Shown here: piece by piece, positions 34,893 to 43,618 of the stretch | Layout of the letters: every line of letters starts with the position of its first letter | Position numbering within the stretch: position 1 is the first letter of the stretch | From: Falsiroseomonas sp050563535 | GTDB taxonomy: Bacteria > Pseudomonadota > Alphaproteobacteria > Acetobacterales > Acetobacteraceae | DNA length: 64,000 bases | NCBI RefSeq assembly: GCF_050563535.1 | Contig: NZ_JBNXUO010000010.1 | Span: 62,001 to 126,000, forward strand | Direction: 5' to 3' | Made by a program: the position numbers and the translations under genes | Notes under the pieces: model-generated | What the model was told of the DNA's origin: nothing | What the model saw: only the letters and a program-made list of their open reading frames with translations | Databases searched by the model: none

Positions 34893-36509
34893 ATGGGAGC
34901 GGCCCTGCTGCGCCGGGACGGCGCCTTTCCATGGCGCGGCGCGGTGCTCGTGCTGCTGCTCGCGCTCGCCGTCATCGGCGGCGGGGCGGCGCTGCGCTCG
35001 ACCGAATATGACGAGACCTACACCCGCCTCGTGACCTCGCCGGTGCCGCGGCCGGATTGGCCCGCCACGCCCTTCACGCCCGCCGAGGCCCGGCCCGCGC
35101 TGGAGGCGGTGGTGGGCCCGGCCGCGACGGCGCGCAACCTGCGCGAGACGGATGTGCACCCGCCGCTCTATTTCTGGGCGGCGGGGGTGCTTCGGGGGCT
35201 TGGCGGCACCTCGGTCGGGGCGCTGCGGGCGCTGTCGGTCGCCTGCGCGCTGGGCGCCGTCCTCGCCTTCATGGCGGCGGCGCACCGGGCGGGGCTGCCG
35301 CCGCTGGCGACGGGGCTGGCCACGGCGCTGTCCTTCGGTTTCGCCTATACGGGCGGTGTCGCACGCGGCTTCGCGCTGGCGCATCTGCTGCTGGGGCTGG
35401 GTGCGCTGGCGGTGGTGCTGGCCTGGCGGCGGCAGGCGGCCGGCGCTGCCGCGGCGGGCGGGCTGGCGGCGGGGCTTGCCTCCTTCGCCAACTACCTCGC
35501 TGCCTTCCCGGCGGCGGCGCTGGTGGGCTGGCTGCTCATCGCGCCGATGCCGGCGCGGTCGCGGCTGCGGCTGCTGGCGGCGGCGGCGCTGCCCTTCGGC
35601 CTGGTGCAGATCGGCAATCTCTGGTTCTTCCTCGCCCAGCGCGGGTCCCGCACGGAGCAGTTCGAGCCCTTCGCGATCGCCCCGGCGCTGACGCTGCTCG
35701 GCCAGTTCAATGCGGCCAGCCTGTTCGGCGGCCTGCCGCTCTATGTCGAGGGACCGGCGCGGCTCCTGCTCGGGGGGGCGCTGGTGCTGCTGCTGGCGGC
35801 CGCGGCGCTGGCCGTCGCGTGGCGCTGGCGCGCGCTGGGGCCGACGCGCTGGCTCTGGCTCGGCGGCTTCGCCGCGCCCTCGGCGGGGCTGCTGCTGCTC
35901 GGCGCCGCCTTCGGGAACACGCCGATCGAGTTGCGCTACCTCGCCTTCGCCGCGCCCTTCGCGGGGGCGCTGCTCGCCGGCGCCGCGGCCGCGCTGCCCC
36001 GGCGTGCCGCCTTGCCCGCCCTCGGCCTCGTGCTGGCGGTGCAGGCGGCGGGCGCGGCGGGGATGGTGCTGCACCCGGCCACGCAGCAGACCTTCCGCGA
36101 TGCCTTCGCCGCGCTTTCGCCGCTGCTCGGCCCGCGGACCCTGCTGCTGGTGCCGCGCGGCAATGACGGCGTCGGCATCGTCGGCGCCGTGCTGGCCGAG
36201 GCGCCGCCGGACCAGCGCATCCTGCTGCTGCGGGAGGATGCCCCGGACATCCCCGCCCCGGCCGATGGCGCGACGCGGCTTGTCCTGCTCGCGGTCACCG
36301 ACCGTGACGGGGCCAGGCAGGTCGCCCGCGCCCGTGCGGCGCTGGCCGCCGACCCCGCCTGGCGGGAGGCCGCGACGCCCTGGCGCGATGCCCGGCGCGG
36401 CTTCACCGCGACGGTGTACGAGGCCGCGCCGCGCGCCGCCTCACGCGTGGCCGACCGGGCCGAAGGCGTCCTCGTTCGTCGCGCGCACCACGGCGGCGAA
36501 CAGCCGTAG
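34893..36509 (+). CDS. GT-C-like membrane glycosyltransferase
   Basis: 538 residues with about eleven hydrophobic segments. The first extracytoplasmic loop has STEYDETYTRLV and, further on, RETDVHPPLYFW. Asp-Glu and the DxHPPLY motif are hallmarks of the ArnT/PMT-type GT-C family, which move sugars from polyprenyl-phosphate carriers. Acceptor unknown. ATG at 34893 chosen, since upstream frames to 34821 add a non-hydrophobic leader. Its last 69 bases overlap the 3' end of a small minus-strand gene. The C-terminus (about residues 400-538) is a soluble-looking domain. Confidence 0.8.
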   Translation: MGAALLRRDGAFPWRGAVLVLLLALAVIGGGAALRSTEYDETYTRLVTSPVPRPDWPATPFTPAEARPALEAVVGPAATARNLRETDVHPPLYFWAAGVLRGLGGTSVGALRALSVACALGAVLAFMAAAHRAGLPPLATGLATALSFGFAYTGGVARGFALAHLLLGLGALAVVLAWRRQAAGAAAAGGLAAGLASFANYLAAFPAAALVGWLLIAPMPARSRLRLLAAAALPFGLVQIGNLWFFLAQRGSRTEQFEPFAIAPALTLLGQFNAASLFGGLPLYVEGPARLLLGGALVLLLAAAALAVAWRWRALGPTRWLWLGGFAAPSAGLLLLGAAFGNTPIELRYLAFAAPFAGALLAGAAAALPRRAALPALGLVLAVQAAGAAGMVLHPATQQTFRDAFAALSPLLGPRTLLLVPRGNDGVGIVGAVLAEAPPDQRILLLREDAPDIPAPADGATRLVLLAVTDRDGARQVARARAALAADPAWREAATPWRDARRGFTATVYEAAPRAASRVADRAEGVLVRRAHHGGEQP

Positions 36510-36668
36510 CGCATCCGGCCCGCCCCGGTCGGAGAGGGTGCCGCGCTCCATCTCCTCGGCCAGCAGCTCCGCATGTTCGGCCAGCGTCTCCGCGGCGCGG
36601 CGCAGCGCCTCGCGCGAGAGCACGAGCTGCATCTCCTCGGGCAGGATGTTCCAACTGGCTGTTCGCAT
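36441..36668 (-). CDS. Small conserved-looking hypothetical protein
   Basis: 75 residues: MRTASWNILPEEMQLVLSR, then a helical segment ALRRAAETLAEHAELLAEEMERG and LFAAVVRATNEDAFGPVGHA. It looks like a genuine folded mini-protein, mostly helical and acidic. No family recognised. Its 3' end overlaps the GT-C gene by 69 bp, convergent. The ATG at 36668 gives the most natural start. In-frame ATGs further upstream, such as 36734, cannot be excluded. Confidence 0.55.
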   Translation of the reverse strand: MRTASWNILPEEMQLVLSREALRRAAETLAEHAELLAEEMERGTLSDRGGPDALRLFAAVVRATNEDAFGPVGHA

Positions 36669-36772
36669 GACGGTCCCGGTGCATGGGCGCCGTCCTGGCG
36701 GGATTGGCCGCGCAGAACCCCGCGGCGCGGGCATGATCGCGCGGCGGGGTTGAGGGATGGTGAAGGACGCGA

Positions 36773-37540
36773 TCAGCCGACCGTGAGCTCCGCCCGGCCG
36801 AGCAGGTCGAACTCCACCACCACCTTCGCCGGGCCATCGAGCCAGATGGGCGGCGTGACGGAGCCGAGGAACACCACCTGCCCCGCCCGCAACCCGCCGA
36901 AGACCCGCGCGGCGGGCGACCCGGCGAGCCAGGCCAGCGCCTCGAAGGGATGGCCGAGCAGGTCGGCGCCGACCCCCTCGCCGCGCAGCGCGCCATCCAC
37001 CGTCATCCGCCCGCGGATCGCGCCGAGATCGGCGCCGCGCCAGCCCGCCGCCGGCGCGCCGAGCACGCCGCAGCGGTGGAAGACCTGGTCGCCGATCAGC
37101 GTCGGCGTGCCGAGCTCCGCAAGGTCGGTGTAGCGCTTCTCCACCACCTCGATCGCGGCGAAGACATCGGCGACGGCGGCCGCCGCCTGGTCGCGCGTGC
37201 AGGGGCCGGCTGGCAGGTCGGCGCCGAGCCGGAGGCCCACCTCGCATTCCACCCCCGGTGCCAGCAGCTCCGCGAAGCGCAGGCGGGCGGGGGAGGCGTG
37301 CAGCCCTTCCCGCGCGACGAAGCCGGCGGCGGGGCCGGACAGGCCGAGATAGGCCTGCATCTGCCGCGTCGTCGCGCCGATCTTGAAGCCCGCCGGCGGC
37401 ACTGCGCCGAGCGCCTGCGCCACCTCGTGCTGCACAGCGTAGCCGGCCTCGGCATCGGCGGGGGCGGCGGCGCCGAGCGGCAGCAGCACCTGCCGGCCCT
37501 GCCGCGCGGCCAGGATGGCGGCGGCTGCGGGACTGGTCAT
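36773..37540 (-). CDS. 2-keto-4-pentenoate hydratase-like (FAH superfamily)
   Basis: 255 residues. Fumarylacetoacetase-like fold of MhpD/hydratase type: QHEVAQALGAVPPAGFKIGATTRQM, LAPGVECEVGLRLGADLP (metal-binding Glu residues), AAIEVVEKRYTDL, GHPFEALAWLAGS, VVFLGSVTPPI. Members hydrate 2-hydroxypenta-2,4-dienoate or decarboxylate related keto acids in aromatic meta-cleavage pathways. No such pathway neighbours are present. The ATG at 37540 overlaps the rlmB-like stop (ATGA), so translation is coupled. Confidence 0.85.
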   Translation of the reverse strand: MTSPAAAAILAARQGRQVLLPLGAAAPADAEAGYAVQHEVAQALGAVPPAGFKIGATTRQMQAYLGLSGPAAGFVAREGLHASPARLRFAELLAPGVECEVGLRLGADLPAGPCTRDQAAAAVADVFAAIEVVEKRYTDLAELGTPTLIGDQVFHRCGVLGAPAAGWRGADLGAIRGRMTVDGALRGEGVGADLLGHPFEALAWLAGSPAARVFGGLRAGQVVFLGSVTPPIWLDGPAKVVVEFDLLGRAELTVG

Positions 37541-38811
37541 GCCTCGTCCTCCCCCGGGTCCTCGCCCGTCTCCCCGCCCGCGCCGCGGGCGATCTCCTCC
37601 ACGCCCGTGCCGCGGGCGATCTCCTCCACGCCCGTGCCGCGGGCGATCTCGTAGAGCGCCACGGCGGCAGCGGCGGCGACGTTCAGGCTCTCGATCCCCG
37701 GCGCGATCGGCAGCCGCACCAGCTCGTCGCAGGTCTCCCGCTGGAGGCGGCGCAGCCCGGCATCCTCGGCGCCCAGCACCAGCGCCACGCGGCGGTCGCG
37801 CGGCGCGGCCTCGGCCAGCGTGCGCGGACCCTCGCCGGCGAGGCCCAGCACCCAGAAGCCGGCGCGTTGCAGGGCCACGATGGCGCGGGAGAGGTTCACC
37901 TCCCGCGCGACCGGCACGACCTCGAGCGCGCCGGAGGCGGCGCGGGCGAGGGACCCGGTCTCGGGCGGGGCGTGGCGGTCCTGCATGACCACGCAGGCCG
38001 CGCCGAAGGCGGCGGCGGAACGCAGGATGGCACCGACATTCCGCGGGTCCGTCACCTGGTCGAGGATCAGCACCGGGCCCGCCGAGGCGGCGATCGCGTC
38101 CTCGAGCGCGGTCGGCTGCAGGGGCTCGGCCAGCAGGGCGGCGCCCTGGTGGACGGCGTCCTCGGCCAGGAAGGTCTGGAAGCGGACGCGGTCCGTGCGC
38201 TCGGCCGGGATGCGCCAGGGCTTCGGCAGGCGCTGGGCCAGTTCGGCCTCCGCCTCCTCGGTCAGCAGCAGGCGCTTCACGCCGCGGCGCGGATTGGCCA
38301 GCGCGGCGGCTACCGCGTGCAGCCCGTGCAGCCATAGCGCGCCGCCCGGCGGTGCCTCCCGCGGGCCGGAAGGGCGGGTCCGCGCCGCGGGCGCGGGTTC
38401 CGGCGCGCGGGTGGGACGGGGGTCGCCCATGCCGCGGCGGTCGCGGCCGCGGGGTGCGGGCTCGGCGGCGGCTTCGGGGCGCGCGAAGCGGTCTCGGCCG
38501 GGAAGGGGAGCGGCATTGCCCCGGCGCGGGCCCTGGGCATCTGGGCGCCGCGCGGGTGCCGCGGGGTCACGGCGCGATGCCCGGCCTTCGTCGCGCTGCG
38601 GGGGCCTCGCCTCCTCCCGGCGGGGCGGGCGGGACTCGTCGCGGGCCTGCGCGGCGCCGCCGCGGCGATTCGGCCCGGCATCGCCGCGCCGTGGCGGGGC
38701 TGCGTCGGCACGTGGGCGCTGCGGCGAATCGCCTCCGCGCGGGGGGCGGGCGGGCGACCGGCCGGCCTTGCCGGAAGGCGGGCCGGGGCGTCGTGTGGGG
38801 GGGCGTGGCAT
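37537..38811 (-). CDS. rlmB: 23S rRNA 2'-O-ribose methyltransferase, RlmB/TrmH family
   Basis: 424 residues. The C-terminal about 260 residues are a SpoU/TrmH SPOUT methyltransferase (LWLHGLHAVAAALANPRR, LILDQVTDPRNVGAILRSAA, VALVLGAEDAGLRRL, LPIAPGIESLNVAAAAAVALYE), matching RlmB, which methylates G2251 of 23S rRNA (E. coli numbering). The first about 160 residues are Arg/Pro/Ala-rich and disordered, perhaps RNA binding. The C-terminus carries tandem GTGVEEIAR units. The ATG at 38811 has a GGATGGGG site. An upstream ATG at 38838 lacks one. Confidence 0.88.
   Translation of the reverse strand: MPRPPTRRPGPPSGKAGRSPARPPRGGDSPQRPRADAAPPRRGDAGPNRRGGAAQARDESRPPRREEARPPQRDEGRASRRDPAAPARRPDAQGPRRGNAAPLPGRDRFARPEAAAEPAPRGRDRRGMGDPRPTRAPEPAPAARTRPSGPREAPPGGALWLHGLHAVAAALANPRRGVKRLLLTEEAEAELAQRLPKPWRIPAERTDRVRFQTFLAEDAVHQGAALLAEPLQPTALEDAIAASAGPVLILDQVTDPRNVGAILRSAAAFGAACVVMQDRHAPPETGSLARAASGALEVVPVAREVNLSRAIVALQRAGFWVLGLAGEGPRTLAEAAPRDRRVALVLGAEDAGLRRLQRETCDELVRLPIAPGIESLNVAAAAAVALYEIARGTGVEEIARGTGVEEIARGAGGETGEDPGEDEA
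37582..37650. repeat. 27-bp tandem repeat in the 3' end of rlmB
   Basis: Unit GCCGCGGGCGATCTCCTCCA plus 7 more bases, two full exact copies (37582-37608, 37609-37635) and a 15-bp partial third (to 37650). It is in frame and encodes the repeated residues GTGVEEIAR. The copies are identical, so the expansion is recent or still variable. Confidence 0.9.
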
Positions 38812-38863
38812 CGCCCCATCCTGCGCGTTGCGCCGCATCTGTCCAGCGTTGCCGGTCCCGCCG

Positions 38864-38892
38864 TTGACAGCGGCCCGTCCGTGGGGCTAGTC
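38864..38892 (+). promoter_or_regulatory. Promoter of the tRNA-Tyr/tRNA-Gly/tuf unit
   Basis: Perfect -35 TTGACA (38864-38869), 17-bp spacer, then CTAGTC (38887-38892, or TAGTCC with 18 bp), about 36 bp before tRNA-Tyr. The CTAG-type -10 recurs in the candidate promoter before rplK. Confidence 0.6.
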
Positions 38893-38927
38893 CCCCGCGC
38901 TCCCGCCGTTCGGCCCGGAGAGACTGC

Positions 38928-39010
38928 GGAGGGGTGCCCGAGTGGCTAAAGGGGACGGACTGTAAATCCGTTGGCTTGCGCCTACGTTGGTTCGAATCCA
39001 ACCCCCTCCA
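38928..39010 (+). tRNA. tRNA-Tyr (anticodon GTA)
   Basis: 83-nt class II tRNA with a long variable arm. Acceptor GGAGGGG/CCCCTCC, anticodon loop CTGTAAA (GTA), T-loop GTTCGAATC, discriminator A. CCA is not encoded (TTT follows). First gene of the tRNA-tuf unit, an arrangement also found in E. coli (tyrU-glyT-thrT-tufB). Confidence 0.97.
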
Positions 39011-39098
39011 TTTCTCCCCAGGGCCGGATATCGCCGCGCGGGTCCGCCCCGCCGGCGGGCGAGGGCCGCGCGCCCCCGGGGACGGCTTTCCCCACGGC

Positions 39099-39172
39099 GC
39101 GGGTGTAGCTCAATGGTAGAGCCCCAGCCTTCCAAGCTGGTTGTGCGGGTTCGATTCCCGTCACCCGCTCCA
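39099..39172 (+). tRNA. tRNA-Gly (anticodon TCC)
   Basis: 74 nt including an encoded CCA. Acceptor GCGGGTG/CACCCGC, discriminator T, anticodon loop CTTCCAA (TCC), T-loop GTTCGATTC. It lies 88 bp after tRNA-Tyr and 58 bp before tuf. Confidence 0.97.
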
Positions 39173-39230
39173 CGCGCGCGGGTGCCGGGACAGGGTCACG
39201 GGCGCGTAACTGGAACAGGGCGACAGGGCG

Positions 39231-40418
<1,188 letters not shown>

Positions 40419-40448
40419 CCGGTTCGCCGCCAGGGCGGGCGTGAACGG

Positions 40449-40474
40449 GGGGGCGGGCCGCAGGGTCCGCCCCC
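40449..40474 (+). terminator. Terminator-like hairpin after tuf copy 1
   Basis: Stem GGGGGCGG/CCGCCCCC with a 10-nt loop, followed by TTCC, 31 bp after the tuf stop. Probably ends most tuf transcripts before the RDD gene. Confidence 0.55.
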
Positions 40475-40544
40475 TTCCTGCGTCCGGGTGCTGGACAGCC
40501 GCCGCGGCCCGGCCGTACGGAAGCACCACGGGCGGGGATGCGCG

Positions 40545-40967
40545 ATGGCGGGGATGCAGGCGGGCGTGGAACTGGCGGGCTTCGGGCGGCGACTCGGCGC
40601 CTATCTGATCGACCTGGTCTGGCTGCTGCCGCTGTCCGTGCTGCTGGGCCTCGTCGCGGGTCTGGTGAACGGGGGCGAGATCTCCTGGGGCGGGGAGGTC
40701 ATGGGCAATGTCGTGGTCGCCCTCGTCGTGATGCTGTTCTGGGCGGAGCGTCGGGCAACGCCGGGCAAGCTGGTGGTCGGGGTGCGGATCGTCGATGCGG
40801 CCACGGGCGGCACGCCGCCGTTGGGCCGGCTGGCGCTGCGCTACTTCGGCTACCTGGTCTCCGCCCTGCCGCTCGGCCTCGGCTATCTCTGGATGCTGTG
40901 GGACCGGCAGGGCCAGACCTGGCACGACAAGCTGGGGCGCACGCTGGTGGTGCGGGAACGGCGCTGA
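40545..40967 (+). CDS. RDD-family membrane protein
   Basis: 140 residues. The RDD domain has the arrangement FGRRLGAYLIDLVWLLPLSVL (with Arg/Asp of the first helix), a second hydrophobic segment, TPGKLVVGVRIVDAATG, and RQGQTWHDKLGRTLVV at the end. Function of the family is unknown. Some members are suspected transporters. It interrupts the otherwise classical tuf-tRNA-Trp-secE order. ATG at 40545; an ATG three codons later is equally possible. Confidence 0.88.
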   Translation: MAGMQAGVELAGFGRRLGAYLIDLVWLLPLSVLLGLVAGLVNGGEISWGGEVMGNVVVALVVMLFWAERRATPGKLVVGVRIVDAATGGTPPLGRLALRYFGYLVSALPLGLGYLWMLWDRQGQTWHDKLGRTLVVRERR

Positions 40968-40999
40968 CGCATCCCGTGACGTTCCCTGCCGCTGGCCCC

Positions 41000-41028
41000 T
41001 CGACAGGGGGCGCGGCCTGCGATAGAGG
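41000..41028 (+). promoter_or_regulatory. Candidate promoter of tRNA-Trp/secE/nusG
   Basis: TCGACA (41000-41005), 17-bp spacer, TAGAGG (41023-41028), ending 21 bp before tRNA-Trp. Similar to the candidate rplK promoter (TGGACA-N17-TAGACG). Five of six bases match the -35 consensus. Confidence 0.45.
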
Positions 41029-41049
41029 ACGCGGCTCGCGCGGCCCCCT

Positions 41050-41126
41050 AGGGGCGTAGCTCAATTGGCTAGAGCGCCGGTCTCCAAAACCGGAGGTTGG
41101 GGGTTCGAGACCCTCCGCCCCTGCCA
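41050..41126 (+). tRNA. tRNA-Trp (anticodon CCA)
   Basis: 77 nt including the encoded CCA. Acceptor AGGGGCG/CGCCCCT, discriminator G, D-arm GCTCAATTGGCTAGAGC, anticodon loop TCTCCAAAA giving CCA, T-loop GTTCGAGAC. It lies immediately before secE, as in many proteobacteria. Confidence 0.97.
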
Positions 41127-41220
41127 GCGGCCGCGCGGGCGTCGCGGTCCGCGGGCCTTCCGCGGGCGCGCGATCCTGGATTCCGATGTGCCACCACCGT
41201 CGTCAGTGAAAGGGGCCGTC

Positions 41221-41418
41221 TTGGCCAAGCTCGATCCCACTCAGTTCGTCCGCGAGGTGCGGCAGGAGGTGGCGCGTGTCACCTGGCCCACCCGCAAGGA
41301 GACGCTGATCACCACGGGTCTCGTGCTGGCTCTGTCGGCGCTGGCGGCCTTGTTCTTCCTGCTGGTGGACTGGATCATCGCATTCGCGGTGCGGATGCTG
41401 TTCGGGTTGGGAGCCTGA
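41221..41418 (+). CDS. secE: Preprotein translocase subunit SecE
   Basis: 65 residues, the short single-helix form. QFVREVRQEVARVTWPTRKET is the conserved cytoplasmic amphipathic helix, followed by one membrane segment (LVLALSALAALFFLLVDWII). SecE clamps SecY. TTG at 41221 is favoured because AAAGGGG lies 7-8 nt upstream. A GTG at 41206 in frame is the alternative. nusG begins 8 bp after the stop. Confidence 0.93.
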   Translation: MAKLDPTQFVREVRQEVARVTWPTRKETLITTGLVLALSALAALFFLLVDWIIAFAVRMLFGLGA

Positions 41419-41426
41419 GACCGGTC

Positions 41427-41963
41427 ATGGCCGACAAGAAGTGGTACGTGGTCCACGTCTACTCGGGCTTCGAGAAGAAGATCGCCCAGCAGCTGCGCGA
41501 GCAGGCGGCCCAGAAGGGCCTGGCCGATGCCTTCGAGGAGATCCTGGTCCCCGCCGAGGAGGTGGTGGAGGTCAAGCGCGGCCAGAAGACCAACCAGGAG
41601 CGCAAGTTCTTCCCCGGCTACGTGCTGGTGAAGATGGAGATGACCGACGACGCCTGGCACCTGGTGAAGAACACCCCGAAGGTGACCGGCTTCCTCGGCG
41701 AGAAGAACCGCCCGACCGCCATCCGCGAGTCGGAGGCGCAGCGCATGCTCAAGCAGATGACCGACAACGCGGAGAAGCCGAAGCGCCCCGCGATCGTCTT
41801 CGAGGTGGGCGAGCAGGTCCGCGTGGCCGACGGCCCCTTCACCAGCTTCAACGGCACGGTCGAGGAAGTGGACGAGGAGAAGGGGCGCGTGAAGGTCAGC
41901 GTCTCCATCTTCGGCCGCTCCACCCCGGTCGAGCTGGAATACGGGCAGGTCGAGAAGATCTGA
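41427..41963 (+). CDS. nusG: Transcription termination/antitermination factor NusG
   Basis: 178 residues. NGN domain (KKWYVVHVYSGFEKKIAQQL, RKFFPGYVLVKMEMTDDAWHLV, TGFLG), then the C-terminal KOW motif (FEVGEQVRVADGPFTSFNGTVEEV) that binds Rho or ribosomal S10. Complete, normal length. A strong hairpin follows two bases after the stop, and rplK has its own candidate promoter. Confidence 0.97.
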   Translation: MADKKWYVVHVYSGFEKKIAQQLREQAAQKGLADAFEEILVPAEEVVEVKRGQKTNQERKFFPGYVLVKMEMTDDAWHLVKNTPKVTGFLGEKNRPTAIRESEAQRMLKQMTDNAEKPKRPAIVFEVGEQVRVADGPFTSFNGTVEEVDEEKGRVKVSVSIFGRSTPVELEYGQVEKI

Positions 41964-41964
41964 G

Positions 41965-41987
41965 GCGGCGCCTGCGGCCGGCGCCGC
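41965..41987 (+). terminator. Hairpin after nusG
   Basis: Stem GCGGCGCC/GGCGCCGC with a 7-nt loop, beginning two bases past the nusG stop. No U-tract, so it may attenuate rather than fully stop secE-nusG transcripts. Confidence 0.45.
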
Positions 41988-42000
41988 GCCCGAATCCCCC

Positions 42001-42029
42001 TGGACAGGACGCGCGGCAGGGTCTAGACG
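42001..42029 (+). promoter_or_regulatory. Candidate rplK-rplA promoter
   Basis: TGGACA (42001-42006), 17-bp spacer, TAGACG (42024-42029; CTAGAC with 16 bp). It sits between the post-nusG hairpin and the rplK leader hairpins, which is what a separate L11 operon promoter would need. Confidence 0.45.
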
Positions 42030-42044
42030 CCCGGCTCCGCGAAG

Positions 42045-42107
42045 CGGCCCGGGTCCTGCCCGGGCCGTTGCGCGTTGCAGGGAACGCGGGAGGCCCCCTC
42101 GGGGGCC
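42045..42107 (+). promoter_or_regulatory. rplK leader hairpins
   Basis: Two strong stems in the leader: CGGCCCGGG/CCCGGGCCG with a 5-nt loop (42045-42067) and GGCCCCC/GGGGGCC with a 2-nt spacer (42092-42107), ending 58 bp before rplK. In E. coli, L1 binds this leader and represses L11-L1 synthesis. A structural equivalent is plausible, but I have not matched the 23S rRNA L1 site. Confidence 0.4.
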
Positions 42108-42165
42108 GCTGGCACCGCGGGCCTCTGTGAACCCAGCGCCGAGAGGCGCGACAGAGGACTGAAGA

Positions 42166-42600
42166 ATGGCGAAGAAGATCGTCGGCTACATCAAGCTGCA
42201 GATCCCGGCCGGCAAGGCGAACCCGTCGCCGCCCGTGGGTCCCGCGCTCGGCCAGCGCGGCCTGAACATCATGCAGTTCGTGAAGGAATTCAACGCGGCG
42301 ACGCAGCAGATGGAGCCGGGCACCCCGACGCCCGTCGTCATCACCGCCTTCTCGGACCGCACCTTCTCCTTCATCACCAAGACCCCGCCGAACACCTACT
42401 TCCTGCTGAAGGCCGCCAAGATCGAGAAGGGCAGCACGACGCCGGGCAAGGGCGGCAATGTCGGCCGCGTCACCCGGACGCAGCTGCGCGAGATCGCGGC
42501 CGTGAAGATGAAGGACATGAACTGCACCGACGTGGAGAGCGCGGTGCGCATGCTCGCGGGCTCCGCCCGGTCGATGGGCATGACGGTGGTGGAGGGCTGA
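42166..42600 (+). CDS. rplK: 50S ribosomal protein L11
   Basis: 144 residues, typical length. YIKLQIPAGKANPSPPVGPALG is the conserved N-terminus whose Pro residues contact the GTPase-associated rRNA. TKTPPNTYFLLKAAKI and GSARSMGMTVVEG close the C-terminal rRNA-binding domain. L11 is methylated by PrmA and is needed for stringent-response activation. rplA follows after 4 bp. Confidence 0.98.
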   Translation: MAKKIVGYIKLQIPAGKANPSPPVGPALGQRGLNIMQFVKEFNAATQQMEPGTPTPVVITAFSDRTFSFITKTPPNTYFLLKAAKIEKGSTTPGKGGNVGRVTRTQLREIAAVKMKDMNCTDVESAVRMLAGSARSMGMTVVEG

Positions 42601-42604
42601 CGCC

Positions 42605-43306
42605 ATGGCCAAGCAGGGCAAGCGCCTCAAGGCGATCAACGCCGGCCTCGATGCCGAGAAGGCCTATTCGCTGGACGAGGCGATCCGCCTCATCAAGGCG
42701 AATGCCAGGGCCAAGTTCGACGAGACGATCGAGATCGCGATGAATCTCGGCATCGACCCGCGCCATGCCGACCAGATGGTGCGCGGCGTGGTTGGCCTGC
42801 CGAACGGCACCGGCAAGACCGTGCGCGTCGGCGTCTTCGCCCGCGGTGCCAAGGCCGAGGAAGCGAAGGCCGCCGGCGCCGACGTGGTTGGCGCTGACGA
42901 CCTCGCCGCCCTCGTGCAGGAAGGCAAGATCGAGTTCGAGCGCTGCATCGCGACGCCGGACATGATGGCCCTCGTCGGCCGGCTCGGTAAGGTGCTCGGT
43001 CCGCGCGGCCTGATGCCGAACCCGAAGCTCGGCACCGTGACGATGGACGTGAAGGGCGCGGTCACCGCGGCGAAGGCCGGCCAGGTGGAGTTCCGGGCCG
43101 AGAAGGCGGGCATCATCCATGCCGGCATCGGCAAGGCGTCCTTCGCCGAGGACGCGCTGATGGGCAATGCGCGCGCCTTCATCGACGCCATCCAGAAGGC
43201 CAAGCCGACCGGGGCCAAGGGCACCTACGTCAAGAAGGTGTCGATCAGCTCCTCGATGGGCCCGGGTCTCAAGGTCGACCTCCAGACGCTGGCGGCGCAG
43301 GCCTGA
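42605..43306 (+). CDS. rplA: 50S ribosomal protein L1
   Basis: 233 residues, two-domain L1 protein of the L1 stalk (E-site tRNA release). FDETIEIAMNLGIDPRHADQMVRG, FARGAKAEEAKAAGADVVGADDL, GPRGLMPNPKLGTV and SSSMGPGLKVDLQTL are all family blocks. L1 is usually the translational repressor of the rplKA transcript. Normal length. Confidence 0.98.
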   Translation: MAKQGKRLKAINAGLDAEKAYSLDEAIRLIKANARAKFDETIEIAMNLGIDPRHADQMVRGVVGLPNGTGKTVRVGVFARGAKAEEAKAAGADVVGADDLAALVQEGKIEFERCIATPDMMALVGRLGKVLGPRGLMPNPKLGTVTMDVKGAVTAAKAGQVEFRAEKAGIIHAGIGKASFAEDALMGNARAFIDAIQKAKPTGAKGTYVKKVSISSSMGPGLKVDLQTLAAQA

Positions 43307-43618
43307 ATTGCTTCCGGCCCGACGGGCCGGGTGAAATTCGGCAGCCGTGAGGCTGCCGGGCAGGGCGGGGGCTTTCCTCCGCCCGAACCTGTCGGAGACC
43401 TCCTGTGGTCCGCGTCCCGCCCCGGCGGGCCGGCCTTGAAGCGGCGAAGCCCGCGCAGGGGATAGACGGGGTGCCGAGAAGTGCTGCCGGCCCGGTGTTC
43501 CCGGCCCGGCTTGGCTTGCGGTTCCCGTTCCACAGGCGATTCCCGCGCCGGGCGACCGGCGCGGCTTGAACCGGTCCGGGCCCTTCCAGAAGGTCCGGGC
43601 CAAATACGGAGACGGGAC
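43307..43618 (+). promoter_or_regulatory. Leader of rplJL (L10 leader) with serial hairpins
   Basis: 312 bp without a gene. It has perfect stems CCGGCCC/GGGCCGG (43314-43330), CGGCAGCC/GGCTGCCG with GTGA loop (43339-43358), and GGGCGG/CCGCCC (43363-43384). The first two probably end rplKA transcripts. Further down, GGCCC/GGGCC around an inner CCTT/AAGG lies about 35 bp before rplJ. Most bacteria have an L10(L12)4-binding leader here for autoregulation. The kink-turn consensus could not be verified by eye. No clear promoter was found. Confidence 0.5.

Noticed and set aside
34821..34893. Longer start of the GT-C gene
   Set aside because: The extra 24 residues are not hydrophobic and lie just upstream in the tRNA-Thr/GT-C intergenic; ATG 34893 precedes the first helix naturally.
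42001..42029. Riboswitch upstream of rplK or elsewhere
   Set aside because: Hairpins are explained by ribosomal-protein leaders or terminators. No TPP, cobalamin, SAM or glycine consensus was seen.
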